From assembly GCA_024695415.1 (NCBI GenBank), contig JAILIE010000065.1, forward strand, positions 1-64,000: a DNA stretch of 64,000 nt. Direction: 5' to 3'. Numbering within the stretch: position 1 is the first letter of the stretch; the number at the start of each line of letters is the position of its first letter. Shown here in pieces: positions 60,097 to 64,000 of the stretch. Source of the stretch: Clostridiales bacterium. GTDB lineage: Bacteria > Bacillota > Clostridia > Christensenellales > Aristaeellaceae. The position numbers and the translations under genes were made by a program. The notes under the pieces were generated by a model. It made no database searches. It worked only from the letters and a program-made list of their open reading frames with translations, and was not told the origin of the DNA.

Positions 60097-61896
60097 ATGA
60101 GCGATATGCGGAAAATACGCAACTTCTGTATCGTGGCGCACATCGACCACGGCAAGAGCACGCTGGCGGACCGGATCCTGGAAAAGACCGGTGTGTTCGA
60201 GCAGCGCGAAATGGTCGAACAGATCCTCGACAGCATGGAGCTGGAGCGGGAGCGCGGCATCACGATCAAGAGCAAGGCGGTCCATATGAAATACCGGGCG
60301 AAGGACGGGCAGGAATATATCCTGAACCTGATCGACACCCCCGGCCATGTGGACTTTACCTATGAGGTGAGCCGTGCCCTGGCCGCCTGCGAAGGCGCGC
60401 TGCTGGTGGTCGACGCGACCCAGGGAATCGAGGCCCAGACGCTGGCCAATGTCTATATGGCGCTGGAGCACAACCTGGAGACGATCCCGGTGATCAACAA
60501 GATCGACCTGCCTTCCGCCCGGCCGGAGGAGGTCCGGCAGGAAATCGAGGACGTGATCGGCCTGGACGCCAGCTACGCCCCCTGCATTTCCGCGAAAACC
60601 GGACTGAACGTGGACGAAGTGCTCGAGGCGGTCGTGCAGCATATTCCCGCGCCGGAGGGAGATCCGGACGCGCCGCTGCAGGCTCTGATCTTTGACGCTT
60701 TCTATGACAACTACCGCGGCGCGATCTGCTTTATCCGCGTGAAGGAGGGCTCGATCCGGCCGGGCATGCGCATGCGCCTGATGGCGACCGGAAGCGAGTT
60801 CGACGTCGTGGAGGTCGGGCATTTCACCCCGGGATACACTCCCGGTGAAAGCCTGGAAGCCGGCGACGTCGGCTATGTCGCGGCCTCGATCAAGGACGTC
60901 CGGGATACGCGCGTAGGTGACACAATCACGGACGCGGCGCGCCCGGCGGCCGCTCCCCTGCCCGGCTACCGGAACGTTACGCCCATGGTCTACTGCGGCA
61001 TCTATCCCGCGGACGGGGCGGATTACCCGGCCCTGAAGGACGCGCTGGAAAAGCTGCGGATGAACGACGCCGCCCTCTCCTTTGAGCCGGAGACCTCCGT
61101 CGCGCTGGGATACGGCTTCCGGTGCGGCTTCCTCGGCCTTCTTCACATGGATATCCTGACGACCCGGCTGGAACGGGAGTTTGACCTGAACCTGGTCACC
61201 ACCGCACCGAGCGTTATTTACCGGGTAAAGAAGACCAACGGCACGGAGATCATGATCGACAACCCGACCAACCTGCCGCCCGTCGGGGAAATCGCCTCGA
61301 TGGAGGAGCCCTTCGTCCACGCGACGATCTATACGCCCCAGGACAGCGTGGGCACCCTGATGGAGCTCTGCCAGGACAAGCGAGGCGTGTTCCTGGACAT
61401 GCAGTATGAGGGCAACCGGGTGAAACTCAACTACGACATGCCGCTGAACGAGATCATTTTCGACTTCTTCGACCAGGTCAAGAGCCGCAGCCGGGGATAC
61501 GCGTCCTTCGACTATGAGCTGAAGGATTACCGGGAAAGCGACCTGGTCAAGATGGACATCCTGCTTAACGGCGACCTGTGCGACGCGTTTTCCATCATCG
61601 TCCACCGGGACAAGGCCTACGCCCGGGGGCGCGGCATCGCCGAGAAGCTGAAGGACGTCATTCCGCGCCAGATGTTCGAAATCCCGATCCAGGCCGCCAT
61701 CGGCGGAAAGGTGATCGCCCGCGAAACCGTGAAGGCCATGCGCAAGGACGTGCTGGCCAAGTGCTACGGCGGCGATATCACCCGGAAAAAGAAACTGCTG
61801 GAAAAACAGAAGGAAGGGAAAAAACGGATGCGGCAGTTCGGAACGGTCCAGGTCCCCAGCGAGGCGTTCCTTGCCGTACTGAAAATGGATACCTGA
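60097..61896 (+). CDS. lepA: Elongation factor 4 (LepA)
   Basis: 599 residues, standard length. G1 [41 protein letters not shown] (G3), NKIDLP (G4). The LepA-specific C-terminal region includes [30 protein letters not shown] ribosome-bound GTPase that back-translocates or assists initiation and assembly. Three bases separate it from the DUF1273 gene. Confidence 0.98.
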   Translation: MSDMRKIRNFCIVAHIDHGKSTLADRILEKTGVFEQREMVEQILDSMELERERGITIKSKAVHMKYRAKDGQEYILNLIDTPGHVDFTYEVSRALAACEGALLVVDATQGIEAQTLANVYMALEHNLETIPVINKIDLPSARPEEVRQEIEDVIGLDASYAPCISAKTGLNVDEVLEAVVQHIPAPEGDPDAPLQALIFDAFYDNYRGAICFIRVKEGSIRPGMRMRLMATGSEFDVVEVGHFTPGYTPGESLEAGDVGYVAASIKDVRDTRVGDTITDAARPAAAPLPGYRNVTPMVYCGIYPADGADYPALKDALEKLRMNDAALSFEPETSVALGYGFRCGFLGLLHMDILTTRLEREFDLNLVTTAPSVIYRVKKTNGTEIMIDNPTNLPPVGEIASMEEPFVHATIYTPQDSVGTLMELCQDKRGVFLDMQYEGNRVKLNYDMPLNEIIFDFFDQVKSRSRGYASFDYELKDYRESDLVKMDILLNGDLCDAFSIIVHRDKAYARGRGIAEKLKDVIPRQMFEIPIQAAIGGKVIARETVKAMRKDVLAKCYGGDITRKKKLLEKQKEGKKRMRQFGTVQVPSEAFLAVLKMDT

Positions 61897-61899
61897 CCG

Positions 61900-62568
61900 A
61901 TGAACAGCGAACTGAAATACGCTCCGGAATCCACGGCCTGCTTTACCGGCCACCGTCTCATTCCGGCCGCGGAGAAAGACCGCGTCATCCGGCGCCTGGA
62001 CGACGCGGTCTCCCGGGCGTACCGGGACGGCTACCGCCGGTTTATCTGCGGCGGCGCGCTGGGTTTCGACACGATGGCCGCCCAGGCGGTGATTCGCTTC
62101 CGCCGCGGGCATCCGGATGTTTCCCTGGTCCTGGCGGTTCCCTGCGCCGGGCAGGCGGACCGCTGGAGCGAGGCGGAGAAAAAGACGTACAGCGATATCC
62201 TGCTTGAGGCAGACACGGTCTGCGAGCTTTCACCCGCCTATTATGACGGGTGCATGCTGGCCCGGAACCAGTTCATGGTCAACCATTCCTCCCTGTGCGT
62301 CTGCTACCTGAAGCACTTCCGGGGCGGAACCGGCTATACGGTCCGGTACGCGGTCAGCAGGCAGCTGAAGCTGGTCAACCTGGCCATGGACACGCTCACG
62401 GGTCCCATCCTTATGAAGGAGTGGTCGCCACGGAACTCTATATTCACATTCCCTTCTGCGCCCGGAAATGCCGGTACTGTTCCTTCATATCGTTTGAAGG
62501 ACGCGAAGGGGACATGCCCCGCTACGTCCGTGCGGTACTCCGGGAGGCGGAACAAAGAAAAGCACTGA
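61900..62568 (+). CDS. SLOG/DUF1273-family protein with out-of-frame C-terminal extension
   Basis: 222 residues. Residues 10 to about 168 match the DUF1273 (SLOG) Rossmann-like fold: ACFTGHRLIPAAEKDRVIRRL, FICGGALGFDTMAAQAVI, VLAVPCAGQADRWSEAEKK, LARNQFMVNHSSLCVCYL, GGTGYTVRYAVSRQLKLVNLAM. Family members normally end there. Here the frame runs on for about 50 residues, rich in Pro, Ser and Lys, through the start of hemW in another frame (148-base overlap from 62421). The extension looks like chance coding after loss of the normal stop. SLOG folds bind nucleotides; function unknown. It is placed between lepA and hemW, which are often neighbours. Confidence 0.82.
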   Translation: MNSELKYAPESTACFTGHRLIPAAEKDRVIRRLDDAVSRAYRDGYRRFICGGALGFDTMAAQAVIRFRRGHPDVSLVLAVPCAGQADRWSEAEKKTYSDILLEADTVCELSPAYYDGCMLARNQFMVNHSSLCVCYLKHFRGGTGYTVRYAVSRQLKLVNLAMDTLTGPILMKEWSPRNSIFTFPSAPGNAGTVPSYRLKDAKGTCPATSVRYSGRRNKEKH

Positions 62569-63584
62569 TGGACGAGCCGGTCCAAACCGTCTATATCGGC
62601 GGCGGGACTCCTTCTCTTCTTCCCGCTTCCCGGATGGAGGAACTGATCCGGGGAATCCGGGGCATCCTGGACCTGTCCGATGTGAAAGAATTCACCGTGG
62701 AGGCAAATCCGGGAACCGTTACGCCCGAATGGCTGGACGCCTGCGCGCTCGGCGGGGTAAACCGGATTTCCTTCGGCGTCCAGGCGTACCAGGACGAACT
62801 GCTGCGGACGCTGGGCCGGATCCACCGCTTCCCCGACGCGGTCCGCTCCGTGGAATCGGCCCGGAGAGCCGGGATCGATAACATCAGCCTGGACCTGATG
62901 TTCGGGCTGCCGGGCCAGACACGGGCACAGTGGACGGAAACGCTGGAGGCCGCCCTCAGCCTGAAACCAACGCATATCAGCGCCTACGGCCTGATTCCCG
63001 AGGAAGGAACACCGATCTTTGAACAATTGCAGAAAGGGCTTCTCACCCTGCCGGAACCCGAAGAGGAACGGGAGATGTACGACGACGTGATCCGGATCCT
63101 GGACCGCGCCGGCATGAAACAGTATGAGATCTCCAATTTCGCGATGCCGGGCTTTGAGAGCCGCCATAACATCGGCTACTGGGACCAGGTTCCGTACCTG
63201 GGCCTGGGCGTCGCCGCCGCGTCCATGTACCGGCCGCGGCGGGACGGGATTTTCTGCATCCGGGAGAACAACCCGGAGAGCATGGAGGAATATATCCGGA
63301 TGACGGAAACCGGGGACGGCGCGGCGCGGACCGCGGAGACCGTCGCCGGAAAGGACGCGCGCTTTGAAACCCTCATGCTGGCCCTGCGGATGAACAAGGG
63401 GCTTTCACGGCGGCGCTTCCGGGAACTCCACGGAACGGATTTGGAGGATTGTTACGGAGACACGGCGGAACGCCTGCGCGCCCAGGGACTCCTGATGACG
63501 GATGAAGAAGGCTGGAGGCTGACGCGCAGGGGAATGGATATCCAGAACAGCGTGCTGCTGGAGTTTATGGAAGAAAAGGATTGA
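62421..63584 (+). CDS. hemW: HemW-like radical SAM protein (heme chaperone)
   Basis: About 385 residues. The radical-SAM cluster is C-x3-C-x2-C in CARKCRYCSF, followed by IGGGTPSLLP, FTVEANPGTV, RISFGVQAYQDE, SLDLMFGLPGQT and YEISNFAMPG, all HemW/HemN-type. HemW inserts heme and is not a coproporphyrinogen oxidase. The start is uncertain. GTG at 62421 is the only conventional start near the domain but overlaps AAGGAG (62416-62421). ACG at 62430 has ideal spacing and would begin MELYIHIPFC, a typical HemW N-terminus. Confidence 0.92.
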   Translation: MVATELYIHIPFCARKCRYCSFISFEGREGDMPRYVRAVLREAEQRKALMDEPVQTVYIGGGTPSLLPASRMEELIRGIRGILDLSDVKEFTVEANPGTVTPEWLDACALGGVNRISFGVQAYQDELLRTLGRIHRFPDAVRSVESARRAGIDNISLDLMFGLPGQTRAQWTETLEAALSLKPTHISAYGLIPEEGTPIFEQLQKGLLTLPEPEEEREMYDDVIRILDRAGMKQYEISNFAMPGFESRHNIGYWDQVPYLGLGVAAASMYRPRRDGIFCIRENNPESMEEYIRMTETGDGAARTAETVAGKDARFETLMLALRMNKGLSRRRFRELHGTDLEDCYGDTAERLRAQGLLMTDEEGWRLTRRGMDIQNSVLLEFMEEKD

Positions 63585-63585
63585 A

Positions 63586-64000
63586 TCAGCTCAGGGCAAT
63601 CCCCCGCCCCTCATCTTCAAAAAACGATACAGCCGCCTCTTCCAGGGCGCGGAGCGTCTGTTTTTCGTCCGGATTCCGGCGCAGTTCCCGGACCGTATCC
63701 GCCGCTTCGTCCAGCAGGCGGACATCCGCGCCCGGCATGGCGGGCCCCAGGGCTTCGCCGGACTGGCGGGTACCGAGCAGGTCCCCGGGTCCGCGGAGCT
63801 CCAGGTCCCGCTGGGAAACGGCGAATCCGTCGTTGGTGCCGCAGAGGATCCGGAGTTTTTCGGTGGCGTCGGACAGGAGGAAGCACCAGCTTTCCTCCGT
63901 GCCGCGGCCGACCCGGCCGCGCAGCTGGTGCAGCTGGCTGAGGCCGAAGCGCTCCGCGTTCTCGATGATCATCAGCGTCGCGTTGGGATTGTTCACGCCG
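63586..64000 (-). CDS. recG: ATP-dependent DNA helicase RecG, C-terminal part (5' end outside window)
   Basis: The visible 137 residues contain [37 protein letters not shown], the RecG/SF2 motif V-VI region with the QxxGRxGR-type loop (QLRGRVGRG), followed by [17 protein letters not shown], specific for RecG. RecG remodels stalled replication forks and branched DNA. The stop is 1 base from the convergent hemW stop. The N-terminal wedge and motor domains lie right of the window. Confidence 0.95.
   Translation of the reverse strand, partial: GVNNPNATLMIIENAERFGLSQLHQLRGRVGRGTEESWCFLLSDATEKLRILCGTNDGFAVSQRDLELRGPGDLLGTRQSGEALGPAMPGADVRLLDEAADTVRELRRNPDEKQTLRALEEAAVSFFEDEGRGIALS

Noticed and set aside
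60019-62112. A 697-codon minus-strand frame opposite lepA
   Set aside because: lepA is unambiguous; the antisense frame has no domain and shadow-type composition.
1-64000. Search for tRNA, rRNA, CRISPR arrays, IS elements and prophage genes
   Set aside because: No T-arm consensus in gaps, no spaced direct repeats, no transposase or phage structural genes were seen; the only recombinase has XerS-like features and lacks mobile-element neighbours.

Overview
The window reads as a high-GC chromosomal segment (roughly 60% GC by eye) of a Gram-positive-type anaerobe in the Bacillota/Clostridia. The evidence is an HPr kinase/phosphorylase, a T-box leader, an L19 gene with a structured leader, and several classic Firmicutes gene orders: ylqF-rnhB-yraN-yifB-dprA-topA-trmFO-hslVU, phoH-pgpH-ybeY/cdd-era, DUF512-der-plsY, and lepA-hemW. 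GH3, FGGY, ROK and MsmK/UgpC-type genes suggest plant-polysaccharide use. A gut or rumen Christensenellales/Aristaeella-like lineage is my guess from general resemblance only. I see no tRNA, rRNA, CRISPR array, IS element or prophage.

Layout. 1-9 kb: tail of a Pro/Glu-rich protein, a hairpin-rich intergenic region (possible small RNA), a sugar-ABC ATPase behind two palindromes, a divergent metallophosphoesterase / secreted CHAP-like / CdaR-type block, an S41 protease lipoprotein, and a TM1266-like gene followed by an ABC binding protein and permease without an ATPase. 7.8-11.1 kb: a GT1 glycosyltransferase, a receiver-like protein without output domain, and an SPFH zinc-ribbon protein. 11.3-18.6 kb (minus strand): FGGY kinase-HAD-hprK-ROK kinase-BspA-like LRR operon, preceded by a DacF-type carboxypeptidase. 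18.7-24.3 kb: ychF, an ATP-grasp gene, rplS, a GH3 glycosidase and a DUF2461 gene. 24.4-38.6 kb: one long plus-strand run from ylqF to hslU with a 1,396-residue double GT-C fusion inserted and with xerC and codY missing. 38.7-46 kb: proC, rnhA, a 25-bp hairpin between convergent genes, a TrkA_C membrane protein, a XerS-like recombinase behind a 32-bp palindrome, a beta-CASP nuclease, a small Cys-rich protein, a GNAT and an rRNA methyltransferase. 46-51 kb (minus): phoH-pgpH-ybeY::cdd-era. 51.2-55.5 kb: T-box-controlled two-gene unit. 55.5-64 kb: mreB, DUF512-der-plsY-lepA-DUF1273-hemW, and the end of recG.

The most unusual unit is 51.27-55.54 kb. A T-box controls a LeuA-like protein whose metal-binding residues appear to be lost (RDG is RQK, HxH is SxS) but whose LeuA allosteric domain is kept. 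It is translationally coupled to a fusion of a sugar-isomerase-type TIM barrel with an intact acyl-CoA synthetase. Its function is unknown; a link to leucine or branched-chain acyl metabolism is inference. Second is the XerS-like recombinase preceded by a palindrome with tyrosine-recombinase site geometry, a candidate dif. Others are the YbeY-Cdd fusion (dgkA lost), the double GT-C fusion, and the 148-nt out-of-frame overlap between the DUF1273 gene and hemW, whose best start codon would be ACG.
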